DNA from: Rhodamnia argentea
Lineage: Eukaryota > Streptophyta > Magnoliopsida > Myrtales > Myrtaceae
Assembly (NCBI RefSeq): GCF_020921035.1
Contig: NC_063150.1
Location: forward strand, 31,481,826 to 31,545,825
Reading direction: 5' to 3'
Length of the DNA: 64,000 bases
Of the stretch, positions 35,610 to 47,025 are shown piece by piece. Under the pieces are notes generated by a model that ran no database searches, was not told where the DNA came from, and saw only the letters and a list, made by a program, of their open reading frames with translations. The translations under genes and the position numbers were made by a program. Each line of letters opens with the position of its first letter. The first letter of the stretch is position 1.

Positions 35610-38514
35610 TCAATCGTCCAGAAATCCCAAAAACCTGTTTATAATCTTAGCGACAGGGGTGGCATCCCCGGGAACATAAGGAAGGAGAGACTCCAAATCC
35701 ATATCTGCTATAGTTTTATAAAGAGTTTGAGGACGAGCACAATACAAATGCTTCCTCTCGGCTAGTTCCTCTGCTAACTCACTTTGATGATTGTCCATTA
35801 AATCTTCATTCACCACCACGATCAAAGGTTTACCAAGTCTAAGTGTCTCAAAAATACTCCCTGACCCTGCAGCATGAGAAACAAATTTCAACTCTCGTGC
35901 TTCTGCATGTGTGTAACACCCCCAACCCCTGGGCACCTTACAAATAGCAACAACAGCCAACTTGTCCCACTAACAAACCAAAGGGAGGAAGAAACAGAAA
36001 AGGATAACAAAGGGATAAAAACAGAGATAGTTTATGGTCATATATATATATGGATATGCAGAATGAGCACCGACAATGTAATGAAAATAGAAAAAAAAAT
36101 TGAAATACACTCCCTGTTTATTTGCCTATCGTTCTTAATTCTTCTATCATTCTTTACCTCAGTTAAGAATCAAGCAATAGCCAAAAAAAAATTGAATTTC
36201 AATGCTTATGACAGAGAAAAGGTAATACAAAACAGCACAAGACCCCCAACCTGCACGCCTTATGTTATGATGCCAAACCCTGAGAAGTATAAAGTGCTGA
36301 AGTTTTGCATCCAACTTAGCAAGGAATGTAGCATTGTCACTGATTGCAGACGATTCCTCCAGGTGTTTTTTTGTCTTTTTAGACTTATCAAGCTAAATCA
36401 GTACATGCTACTGTCAGAATGAGAAAGTAGGAGGCACGTCATGTCAACGAGAGAAGCATGGCCTATAAATCCTTTGTCATGAACTGGCCTCAAACCAGCG
36501 CCTCTGGGTAAAGCATATACATACCAAGAGATGCATTCTTTACCTCAGTTAAGAATCAAGCAATAGCCAAAAAAAAATTGAATTTCAATGCTTCTGACAG
36601 AGAAAAGGTAACACAGAACAGCACAAGACCCCCAACCTGCACGCCTTATGTTATGATGCCGAACCCTGAGAAGTATAAAGTGCTGAAGTTTGGCATCCAA
36701 CTTAGCAAGGAATGTAGCATTGTCACTGATTGCAGACAATTCCTCCAGGTGTTTTTTTGTCTTTTTAGACTTATCAAGCTAAATCAGTACATGCTACTGT
36801 CAGAATGAGAAAGTAGGAGGCACGTCATGTCAACGAGAGAAGCATGGCCTATAAATCCTTTGTCATGAACTGGCCTCAAACCAGCGCCTCTGGGTAAAGC
36901 ATATACATACCAAGAGATGCATTCTTACCAAGCGCAAAAGGAAAGGTGAAAGGTACCAAAGTTGGCACAGAAGCAACCGAATATGTTATATGGATACCCT
37001 AGGCAATGGGGCGGGAAAAAATCTGTGCCGTGAAGACAGAGCATAGGGCAATTTATATGAAGCACCACGTCCAATCAACTGACTGTTAAATGCAAGCTTT
37101 CACCTTTTCCAAACTCATAAAAAGTATGGTGGCACCTGCAACAGGCCATTGGACTTGTACGTTCAACTAATCTCCAGCAGATAATGTTGATCCACAGAAA
37201 ACTGTATTTTTCAATCCTTAACAATTTGGGTTTCTATTAAATATCAAAATATTAATAACTGCGCACAGTTGGCATAACCCAGAATAGAACAAGTGCTATG
37301 CACAGAAACAGGGAAACTATAATAAGATCTTCCTACGCTCATTAGTCATTAGGCCTCAACGTGAATAACATTAACAATCAGTTGGAAAAATGAAATAAAA
37401 GTGGCTTTCAGACAGCAGAACATGATTTCAAGCACCCCTACCACAAGGAATGATGAAAAATATGGGGAGAGTCATGATAAGCAAAAGAGATCATCAAACC
37501 TGCATGACTGATCACGAGAGATGCTGATCTTAAATAATCCGCTATGCTTGATGAGAAAGTGAAGTAGTCCACGACTAGAGAACCATCTTCTCCATCAGAC
37601 TGTTTCAGCGAATTTCAAATGAATAATGCAAAGTGCACGATACATTAAAAAAGAAAAAACATGCTTCAAAGTTTTATACACTCAGGAAGGCACAAAGGGG
37701 AACAGTCGCATAAAACTACAACCAATAGCCATCAGAAATGAAGTAAATTCTCCACAAAACTTAAGATCGCTCCTGCAACCCCTCTAAAAAAGGGAGAAAA
37801 AAACATTACTTATCCTGAAAAAGGTGCTCAGTCAAATTATAATAGAAAAGCTACTTTAGGATCGGCAATGGAGAACCTCATCCACATTAATGTTCTATTC
37901 GACTTGAAGATGAGCACATTGCTTGCTTGACCTATGTTTTCACTAAAGAATCTTGATCAATAGCAACCAAGTAAAGTTCTAAAAGTCCTGTTAGATTACT
38001 TGAAAAATTAGCAAATTATCATTTTATACAGATCAATTCCCCAATCTTATTATTCTGATTGCTTAAACAAGAATCCAAGCTCAAGTAAAATATCCCATAC
38101 CAGAACAAAGACACAGACCTCAAAATTATTTTCTGCTAAAAAGAACCATCCGGAATCCACATAAAAAATACATGAAAAACCAACTAATCAGTTGCACTGT
38201 AACAAGATGTAATCATCAAATCAGCAGTCAAATTTGTCAGAGATAACCAACTAATCAGTTGCACTGTAACAAAATGTAATCATCAAAATCAGCAATCAAA
38301 TTTGTCAGAGATACTAAAGGAGATGTACCTTTTTGGGGGTGTAGGTACCGCGACCCATTTGAATAACAAGGTGGGTATAGCCTCGAGCAGACAGTTCTTG
38401 CTGAAAGTCCCGAGTACCTACTGCTCTCACGAGAGCATCAAAACAAGTAGTGCCAACAGTCACGAAAACGGTCCTTTGGGGCCTTACACCATCCTCTGTC
38501 TCTCCCATTTGCAA
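35610..38514 (-). CDS. ALG13: ALG13 UDP-GlcNAc transferase subunit, three exons
   Basis: Minus-strand exons 38514-38329, 37599-37500 and 35866-35610 join in frame to 180 residues (178 if the second ATG at 38508 is used). Features are 'RTVFVTVGTTCFDALVRAV' near the N-terminus, 'YTHLVIQMGRGTY', 'SHAGSGSIFETLRLGKPLIV' and 'NEDLMDNHQSELAEEL'. These match the small catalytic subunit ALG13 of the ALG13-ALG14 transferase, which adds the second GlcNAc to the dolichol-linked oligosaccharide on the cytosolic face of the ER. The length matches the plant single-domain form. Intron 2 contains a 386-bp tandem duplication, and a 67-bp tandem repeat ends 16 bp from the exon-1 donor. Confidence 0.94.
36148..36919. 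repeat. 386-bp tandem duplication in ALG13 intron 2
   Basis: The unit beginning 'cattctttacctcagttaag' starts at 36148 and again at 36534. The copies differ at only a handful of positions, about 98% identical by eye. Both carry the phrase 'cccccaacctgcacgcctta'. Confidence 0.95.
38178..38312. repeat. 67-bp tandem duplication beside the ALG13 exon-1 donor
   Basis: Units 38178-38244 and 38245-38312 both start AACCAACTAATCAGTTGCAC and end 'gtcagagat'. They differ by a few bases and one 1-bp insertion. Confidence 0.95.
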
Positions 38515-39218
38515 TCAATACTGCGATTCTGCTCTAACACAGCATTGAAAATCCAACCTTCAAAGGTGTCAACGGCAACACGGATGAGACACAGTCACCA
38601 GTAAAAGAGCAACCAAGTCTTTCTCGAAACCGCAAGTAAATACCCTGCAAGTCCTGCGTATCATTCCTTTCCTCAGACACTTGCAGCGGTTAAAAATGTA
38701 TAATTGTCAGACCAAGAATACTGTCTAAAAACTGCCTCTCTAACAATCTTTAAGGGACTGCAATAGCTCTAGCTCATGGCATAATTCACATCTCACTGTC
38801 TCAAGTGCGATTAATTCACCAACAGCGTCATCCCAGTTCCAGCCCTACGTCACTGAGTAACTGACTCGGGAACCCAGACGAATTCATATCGAAAAATTAT
38901 CTTTTTTTTTTTTGCTCAAAATTTTGTTTTTTTTTTCTCTTTCTGGAAGAGGAAATGAATTAAACTAAGTTCGGAGTTTAATAGGCAAACCAATTTAGGA
39001 TCATTTTCTTCATTTCCGCTCTATAAAGATCTACAGATTAGCAACAAAGAAAACCCTCGAGGATTTCGCAAATAGCTAACCTTTGACCCCGCAAAAGTCA
39101 GCCGCTGATCGGGGAGGCGCAGAGAGAAAGAGAGGTGTTACTGGCTTCTGCCCAACGCTGGAATTGCAGAGATGAATCTCGACGGCCGGGGAGGAGAGTG
39201 AGCTTCGTGTTGCACCGG

Positions 39219-39250
39219 CGCGCGCGCGAGCGAGCGAGCGAGCGAGAGAG
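39219..39250. repeat. (CG)/(GAGC)n low-complexity tract
   Basis: CGCGCGCGAGCGAGCGAGCG followed by GA units. Confidence 0.9.
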
Positions 39251-39390
39251 AGGCGAAACTCAGAAGATGGGATCAAAAAGGCTGCTCGTGCAAACTGAAA
39301 ACACCGCCTATTGCGGGATGGAAATTTATACGATTCGAAATACGAATCGGTATATGCATTAAACTAAGAAATAAAATAATCAAATTTTGG

Positions 39391-39434
39391 ATATATATAT
39401 ATATATACACACATATATATATATATATATATAT
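39391..39434. repeat. Interrupted (AT)n microsatellite
   Basis: AT run broken by 'acacac' near 39407. Confidence 0.95.
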
Positions 39435-40361
39435 GATTCTTGAGATGTTTACATCGGTAATTGACGTGGAAAAATACAAAACATAAAAATAGAAGCGGTG
39501 TATTTTTACCTCAGTATAATACGATGCATGTTTTACAATGAAACAGAACATTTTACTCTAAAAGAATAAGCTCGACAAATATGAATTGTACTGAAAATCG
39601 CAAATGCACTGTAGTTTGTTTTATGTAAAAGTAAAAGTAATTTAATGATAAGGGTCCCGACATCTGACAAGTTTGGCCAAGCTCGATTAGGTTGTGTTAT
39701 TTTGTTTTTGTACAAAACTTTTTTGATTCTTTTCTTTTCTAATAATAATGGGGCAAAACTTCATTGTCCTAGAGTATTAAATGGCGAAAAGAAAGGAGGA
39801 TAAGTATGGAGCAAGTTTTAAAATATGTCGATTTCGTTCATTCAAGTCTTGAATTCGTAGTTTTTTGGTCGAGTTTTTCTGTCGACGGACTCAATATACA
39901 TCGAAATTGCAAGTTTTTATGACTTTGAACGTCTTTTGGTTTTTTATTTTTTTCTTGTTTCGGCTATCAATGACTTTCAAATAGATTGATTCACACATAA
40001 AATAATCCGACAATATTTGATCGAACATTACTCGAACGTTCGGATAATTTTGGATGAAAATAGGAATAACCATCGTTTCACGTAGACGTTGTTATTCTTT
40101 AAGGCGATGGATACAAGACGTGTACGCAAAAATACGAGGGCCTTGCACGAATATCAGACAGGCATAGGGCGAAAATTGACAAATCGGTAGAACCCGCGTG
40201 CACCGGACGCCGTCATTCATTTTTGACTTCGCCGTTTGATTCGCGCTCATCCCCGAACATCGCCGTCACGGCGTCAACCTTCTCCTCCTCCTCTTCAACC
40301 GATCGATCGACCCAGTTTAGTTCACCAACGCACAGATTAATCTCTCTCTGGCTACCCAGCA

Positions 40362-43300
40362 ATGGGTCTCTCGTGGAGCAAATTCACCAGGCACCACCAG
40401 AGCTCTCAATTACCGCCGCCACAGCCACAGCCACAGCCGCCGCGGCCGCCGCAGCACCAGCAGCAGCAGCCGCCGCCACGACCTCTGCCATCTTCATCGC
40501 CGCGGCCGCCGCAGCACCAGCAGCAGCAGCCGCCGCCGCGACCTCTGCCATCTTCATCGCCGTCGCCGCTACCACCGCCGCTTCCTCCTCCCGCTCCACC
40601 TGCTCCTCCTCCTCCTCAGGCCTACTGCTACAACCCTTACCCTGCGCCTCCGCACCCTCCGCCGTACGTGCCGGCTCCGCGGCCTCCGATCCCGCTCCAG
40701 TTCGGCCCTTACGTTCCACACCCGCCCTCGAGCTCCCGCACTTACGCGCCTGTCCCGGTCAATTGCTACCCTCAGGCTCAGCTCCATCCTCACTACTCGC
40801 AGTTCCTCGGTTACTACGGCAACGGCGCGTGGGCCTCCGGCGGCCCGGTGCGACCCGTTGCCGCGGCGGCGCCACCGCCGTACGTTGACCACAAGACGGC
40901 GAAGAAGGTCAAGAACGACGTTAACGTGCACAAGGACACGATCAAGCTCTTGCTCGACGAGCAGAGCTCGGATTCACACCTGGTTTCGTTCACTTTCGAT
41001 GCGCTTGTGGATGGCAGGTATGTGATTGACTTCTTTTACCAAATCCCGGGAAGATCGGTATTTATCTTCTCATTAGCGATTCGTTCGAATGGTGTAGTAC
41101 CCCGATAGTTAGTACTGATAGATCTCCCATAAATTGTTATCTCGTTCAAGTCCAAATAGTTGTGGAATTAGAATCATCACTCACCCGTTGGAGAAAATTT
41201 TATATCTGATAGGAGATATTGGGCAACCAGTGAGTATGGATCGGGCAGAGTTTTTCTTATGGAATGTCGAATAAATCAGAGACAATTTTTGTTTTCGCGA
41301 AGGTGATTGAGTTTCACATATTGCATAGCAAATGTTAACTACCGAGCTAATTAGACGATGTTTTAGTTGATAATCCATATCCCGGCTGCTTACAATATGT
41401 ATATGAAACTCCATGGTGCTATTACGGGATCGTCGCATCTATAAAATCTCACTTTCAGATGGATATTGAGAAATGGATTTTGGAGGTTGATGCTCATATG
41501 CCACTTTCGACATGCATATTTTGGTTTTTGTTTTTCCTTGGATGGTTGTTCACTTTCAGTTTTGACATTTGACCGGAGCTTATGCATTCCTCATTTGTCT
41601 TGCAGTTCTTTCTTGGCAATCGATTCTTCCTTGCAGTTTTATTCAGTCAGATAACATACTTGCTCCTGGCAGGAATTGTGGTAGAGTTATTTTGTGAATA
41701 GATTGGTCAGAAATGTGGTTGCCCTGAGGTTATTAGTTAGTAACAGGCCATTATGCTCATAATACCTCATAGTGATTCTTATGGAGAGCATCAACTTTCC
41801 AACCTCATTTGGAGACTTCATATAGTTACACATATTTGTGCAGCACTTTTGGAGAATGTACCGCGAGAAATCTATAGTGGAATTCTCCATAGTGTGTCCT
41901 ATTAGAATTTTGATTCTTGTATTGTCTTTTGTGTTTTTCTAGTAGTAAATGATTAATTTGCTGGTAATCCAAAATGCATAATGGATTTTGTGGTTTTCAA
42001 AGAGCATAATCTGGGGAACAATTCCTTAATTTCATTATATCGTTGGTCAGAGCTTACTGTGCCAGTTTGTGTTTTTCCTAAAGATCAGGTGTAAAATCTT
42101 AGAATCTATGGTCGAGTTGTAAAGGATTTATCAACTGTTTTGCCTATGATTCTTTGGATGTCAGATACAACAATGATATATAACGAATGGTTAAGGATTT
42201 GAAACTAGTGCTTAATTACTTAGCATCAGGCTTAGTCTGTTTGTTGCATTGTCTATTGTCAATTTTTTGGTGGATTGTCCTTATAACTGCAAACTGATGG
42301 TAATCTGTATCTTTACCTGAGAATGACTTGTCCATACTTATCTAACCGCTTAGTTTCTCCCCTTGGGCAGTATTACCATACTTTACTTTGCTAAGGAAGG
42401 GGACAACTGCACTTTTAGTCCTATATATCCTGAGATGCATGCACCCAAAAAAATTCCATTTCAGAAGGGAGTGGGCCAGAAGTTCTGTCAACCTTCCGGA
42501 AGTGGCATTGACCTTGGTTTCTTTGATGTGGACGAGCTTTCGAAGCCCTCCCAAAATGAAGATGTTTTCCCTCTTGTTATTTGTGCTGAAACAAATGTAC
42601 CATCTCCCGTGGATGAGCAGCCCAATCAGTCTTCGCCTGCATCATCTTCCCAGGCTCAGATTACTCTTGCAGTCCTAGAGAAAATTGATGAGGGCAATTT
42701 TCGAGTGAGAGTCGTTAAGCAAATCTTGTGGGTTGAGGGAGTTCGTTATGAGCTTCGTGAGATATATGGAATTAGCAATGCAGAAGACACTGCCTTTGAG
42801 GACACTGATCCAGGAAAAGAATGTGTCATTTGCATGACTGAGCCAAAGGATACAGCTGTTTTGCCTTGCAGACATATGGTGAGAGTTTTGAACTTTAGTT
42901 TTGAAGTTTAGCATACATACAATGAACCCCTTCCCCCTCTTCCAAGTTCCCAAAAACAGCGGTGCTAATAATTGTGGAAATATTTTTAATAAAAATAGTT
43001 GGACTTGCAGTGAACTTAGGTCAAGATGTCATATAAAAGGTTTCCATCTTGTGGCATGAGAAAATGGTACTTGAACTATTAGGTGGATGAATGGTCAATC
43101 TGTTGGTTCCAAAAGAGGGGCTTCCTATTTCTGCTGTTTTTGACTGCCAAAAAAAAATTTCCATAGTGATCCCAACTTTGCAAAAGGACTTGCTCCATGC
43201 AGCAAGAATTTTTTCTTCACGTTGAACCTCTCTCCTAGGTCCAGTATGTCCCATGGCTGCCAAACCGTTTACCTTCCTGATTACTAGTGTTTGCTGTACC

Positions 43301-44055
43301 GATTGCTACTGTTTGCTGTAAAACTTTCTTGGTTGCTATTGTATGTACCTGATGTCCTCATCTCTGGTTCTTCGAGATTGTTCTTGTTAATAGATTTGAC
43401 TTCTGGCAGCAGTATTTAGTTGGCCATGCCATTTGGTTCTTAAACATTCTGCCTAGACTTGTGCATGTTTTTTTATCTTGACAGAATTGTCATTCTTATA
43501 TCATTAATATTTTAGAATCAAAGAAACAGTTCCGCAGGTGGAAATCAAGTGACCTAAATTGAGATGATTGCTGTTCTCTTACTGTGGGGAGTTTGGCATC
43601 CTTGTCAGATGGATCAATTTATTTAGAATCTTAGTCTAGCTTGGAGTGTACAAATGGCCACAGTTACGTGATGTCTCTTGATAGACACTTGTAGTGAATC
43701 CAGGAATTAACATAAACTCAATTTCTCTCTTGCAAGAATTCTGTCAATCGGCCTTGTTTGATTTGACTTTTTATTCTGGCAGTCTACTTGGTTTCTATTC
43801 CTAGGGTTTGATAGTGGCATTTACCAAAGTTTCCTTGCTTTTTGCAGTGTATGTGCAGTGAGTGTGCGAAAGAGTTGAGGCTCCAATTCAACAAATGTCC
43901 AATATGTCGCCAGCCGATTCAGGAACTCCTTGAAATAAAAGTAGATAAAGGTACCGATTGAATGACCGTATGGATTATTGTGATTAATTGGTGTGAAATT
44001 TACTGACATTGCATAACAACAAACTGTCTACCTTTGTCTTCCAGCACCGTCATGA
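40362..44055 (+). CDS. LUL4: LUL4-type RING E3 ubiquitin ligase (LOG2-like family)
   Basis: Exons 40362-41017, 42371-42878, 43848-43950 and a tiny last exon 44045-44055 join to 425 residues. Without the last splice the frame ends at 43963 (K-G-T-D). MGLSWSK at the start suggests N-myristoylation. A Pro/Gln-rich region follows (about 15-120). Then comes the DAR2/LUL domain: '[16 protein letters not shown]', '[13 protein letters not shown]', '[17 protein letters not shown]', '[17 protein letters not shown]'. The C-terminal RING-HC is intact: CVIC, CRHMCMCSEC, CPIC (about 370-410). LOG2/LUL ligases ubiquitinate membrane-linked targets; LOG2 partners with GDU1 in amino-acid export. The order of motifs matches LUL4 best among the five Arabidopsis members, from memory. 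The first exon holds a 60-bp tandem duplication. Confidence 0.93.
40441..40560. repeat. 60-bp in-frame tandem duplication in LUL4 exon 1
   Basis: 40441-40500 and 40501-40560 differ at one base (cca/ccg). They encode a 20-residue Pro/Gln/Ser repeat ([18 protein letters not shown] core). Confidence 0.97.
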
Positions 44056-45770
44056 GCAAGGTTCTTTTCTTTCCGAAGAAGCCACATGACTTGTTACCGG
44101 TGGTGTTCATATAGCTTTCTTGTATCATAATGCTAGCAAGCAGCTTCCGTTGCTTGTGGAAGCGGTTGTTCATACAAACGATTCTTTCATCTTTTGGGGG
44201 TATTACATGCCTTTCAGGCTAAAGTTATCTCCATTTTATAAATAGGCGTGAGATCTTGTACGTTCATCCCTCACCCATCAAAGAGAAGGGAATAACTTAT
44301 TTCTGCTCTTTTGCCCTGAGTAGTCTTATAAATTTGAGCTTCAGCACTCTCTCTCTCTCTCTCTCCGTAGTTTTGTATAAGGGTCTTTGGTCGTGTTTTC
44401 CTTTGTCCAGAGGGGTCCCTTCAATATGAACAGATTATATGTCAGGAGAAGGAATAAACTGCAACATAAGCTTTACATAAAGGAGAAAAGAGGAAGCTTC
44501 AAATGTTCAAAAGGTTGGGTCAAAGATTTGAGTGTCGTGGAAGCGGAGACAAAAGTGAGGATTTCAATACAAATTGTATCTTCTTTGATCTTTGCTTTAC
44601 AGGTTAAAAGCACTGTCCCATGTACATTCAATTCACTTTCTCCTGCGCCACATTGTACCTCTTTATCGGGATCTGCCCCGAAATTCAAAGGGTGTCTCCG
44701 GGCTGTCACTTGTGCACCTGACGCATCCCAGACATCGAGATCGATTGAACGAAATCTGGGTTTTCGTTGTTTCTTCTGGCTGGTTGATGAATTCAAGGCA
44801 ATCTTCATGTACATATGCAAGGCAGCAACAATAAGAATCATGGGTTCGTGTGAGATTAATGCGGAGTTAACTATACTGTCCCGGGCGTGTCAAATTCATT
44901 TTGCACGTCGAGAAATTTCTAGGACCTTCCACGACTAATCTTGGAACTTCACGGAATGTTGGACAATGACGAATTTTGGATGAAGGGATCACATGCATAC
45001 ACCTTGTGCTACACTGTTACTTGGATGAACGAGTGGGAGAATTGGGCATGCTGTTCTGCATGAAAGTGGAATGCCCCAGGGACGACCTATCTATCTTCAG
45101 ACTTGCAGCATCAACTCAACTCGGAGAAGCTTCTTTGTTTGCACGAGTTGGCTGTGTATATTCTTCGCTTGATTGATTTCTTTCGAATTCTTTATAGTCG
45201 CTTTCGGATGTGCGAATGCGATGACCCCTTTGTAGGTTAAATTAGAGTTTTAATGAAAACACAAGGGCAAAATCATTTCCAACTTTTGTCTCCATTAATC
45301 CACCGTAACTTCACATTGGTATTAATAAGGATGAAGGGTGCGAATACATGCTATTTTTCTCTCTTTTGGTCTAACAAAATGCATGCAAGATATCTGTATG
45401 CTTACGGGGCGTGAGGACACACAAAAAAAGTCGGTCGAAGTTTTTCTTTTTTTTTTTGGTGGGGGCGAAACGGTCAAAGGTTGGACTGCCAAAGAGAAAG
45501 AAAAGCAGTTTTCCGACCAAAACGTATATGTTGGACTGGGGACATATTTGCTTTCTTCGGGGTTAAGCTCGAGCCTCTTGTGGGACAAAATATTGGGTAT
45601 CCGGTGCCACGTCATTTTTACCTACATCTATTCACTGAATGACACGTGTCTACTAAGATCACAGTTCAAAATTTTCAGAAATCTCTCCCCCATTCACTCT
45701 CACTCTCTCCCCCATAAACACCCATATGGTGGTGGTGGTGGTGGTGGCGGCTTTGGATGCGTATAATAAC
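44056..45770. other. LUL4 3' UTR and intergenic DNA
   Basis: Contains the LUL4 3' UTR, a (CT)n run (44347-44365) and a (GGT)n run (45728-45748). A 183-residue open frame at 44387-44938 has an antisense partner but no recognisable domain. I see no supportable gene. Confidence 0.5.
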
Positions 45771-46605
45771 ACTTCTGAAAGTGGATTTCTGCTTCAAAAA
45801 TACTTTTGAAGAAATCTATTTGATAATGCAACTTCTGAAGTAGAAATTCGTTTGATAAATTTTTTTACTTCGGATAGAAATGTCTACTTCTCAAGTTGTT
45901 TTTCCCTTAATTTGAGAAATTAAAAAATTGCTTCTTAACACAAAAAATATTTTTCGTTTCCCCCTCTTTTTATTACCCCTCACCCTCTTTTCAACCAGGC
46001 CCATAAGCTTTCTCACTTTCAACCACGCCTCCACCTCCACCGTCGCCTCTCGATTTGCACCTCCGATGATCTCAATGAGCTACTGCCTATCGCCTCCTAT
46101 CGCCGACCTCCGCCGGTCGCCGCCGTCCAAAGCCGACCACCGTTGATTGCCACCTGCCACCCTTCCCACCTCCAAGCACTACCCATCGTCACCCACCAAT
46201 GCGTCGCCACCGTCGGTTGCCGCGGCCCACCACCGCTTGCCACCCATCGTCGCCAATCGACAATCCGCCACTGTCCTCTACAATCGTCAAGTTGCCGTCT
46301 TCAACTGCCGGAGTAAAAAATAAATAATATTTTTTTAATATTAAAAAGTATTATTTACTTTTTAATGATAAAAATTATTTTTTAAAAAAATAAAAAATAA
46401 AGTGAAAATTTTTTGGCCATCGACAATAATTTTTCGTATAAGATTTTGTGTTAATAATATTTTAAAAGTAGAAATTTTTAACTGTTACCAAATCAATTTC
46501 AAAGCAACTTTCGAAGCAGAAGTAGAAAAATCAACTTCTTTCTTCCGAGTAGAAATAAAAAAAAACAATTTCTAAGCAGAAGTTGATTTTTGAATCAGGA
46601 GTTGT
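45770..46605. mobile_element. Possible MITE with degenerate long inverted repeats
   Basis: The left part has 'gtggatttctgcttcaaaaa' and the right part, reversed, 'ctacttctgcttcgaaagtt'. Imperfect inverted similarity extends about 60 bp. The middle (46020-46310) is C-rich. No clear target duplication was seen. Confidence 0.4.
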
Positions 46606-47025
46606 CATGCCTCTCTCTCTCTCTCTCACATCCTCCCGTTTACACTTCTTTCCCGGACGAAAGTACCTCGTAATATCTCTCCAATTTTTCTCCTTCTTGA
46701 TTCGAGTCTTTTTAGATGGATCAACGGTAACATGGCAGCAAAAAGCAGAGGGAAAAACCAGGGTAGAGGAGCCAAAAGGAAAAGGCAGAGAAAAGCAAAG
46801 GTGCAAATCGCAATTCACATTCCTCTCTTGAGTTATAAAAACGCATACTTGACGATTCATTCTTTCCGTCTCATGATATTCGTCTCTGCCCAAGCAGCAC
46901 AGTACGTAGAAAGAGAGCTAGCGAGTCACAGCACCTATTTACTGCTGGTCAAAGTGCCTCTGCAGCTTGAAAGAGGCCTCTCTGTTCTCTGCACCTGATC
47001 GGGTTTTCTTCGTGGCCAAGCTAGA
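46606..47025. other. Upstream region of the HIPP gene
   Basis: CT-rich run at 46614-46630, then mixed sequence. It is likely promoter and 5' UTR for the gene starting at 47026. Confidence 0.5.

Larger units (their letters stand above)
38515..40361. other. Divergent intergenic region between ALG13 and LUL4
   Basis: Contains the 5' UTR and promoter of ALG13 on the left, a (GAGC)n tract (39219-39250), an interrupted (AT)n run (39391-39434), and the LUL4 promoter and 5' UTR on the right. No gene was seen. Confidence 0.6.

Noticed and set aside
35874-36422. 182-residue plus-strand frame in the ALG13 intron
   Set aside because: Only the repeated part recurs (36578-36808) because of the tandem duplication; no domain.
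40223-40888. Ala/Ser-rich frame and the antisense poly-Ala frame 40384-40719
   Set aside because: Shadows of the Pro/Gln-rich LUL4 exon in other frames.
44387-44938. 183-residue open frame downstream of LUL4
   Set aside because: No recognisable domain, no homologous pattern, and an antisense frame of similar quality.
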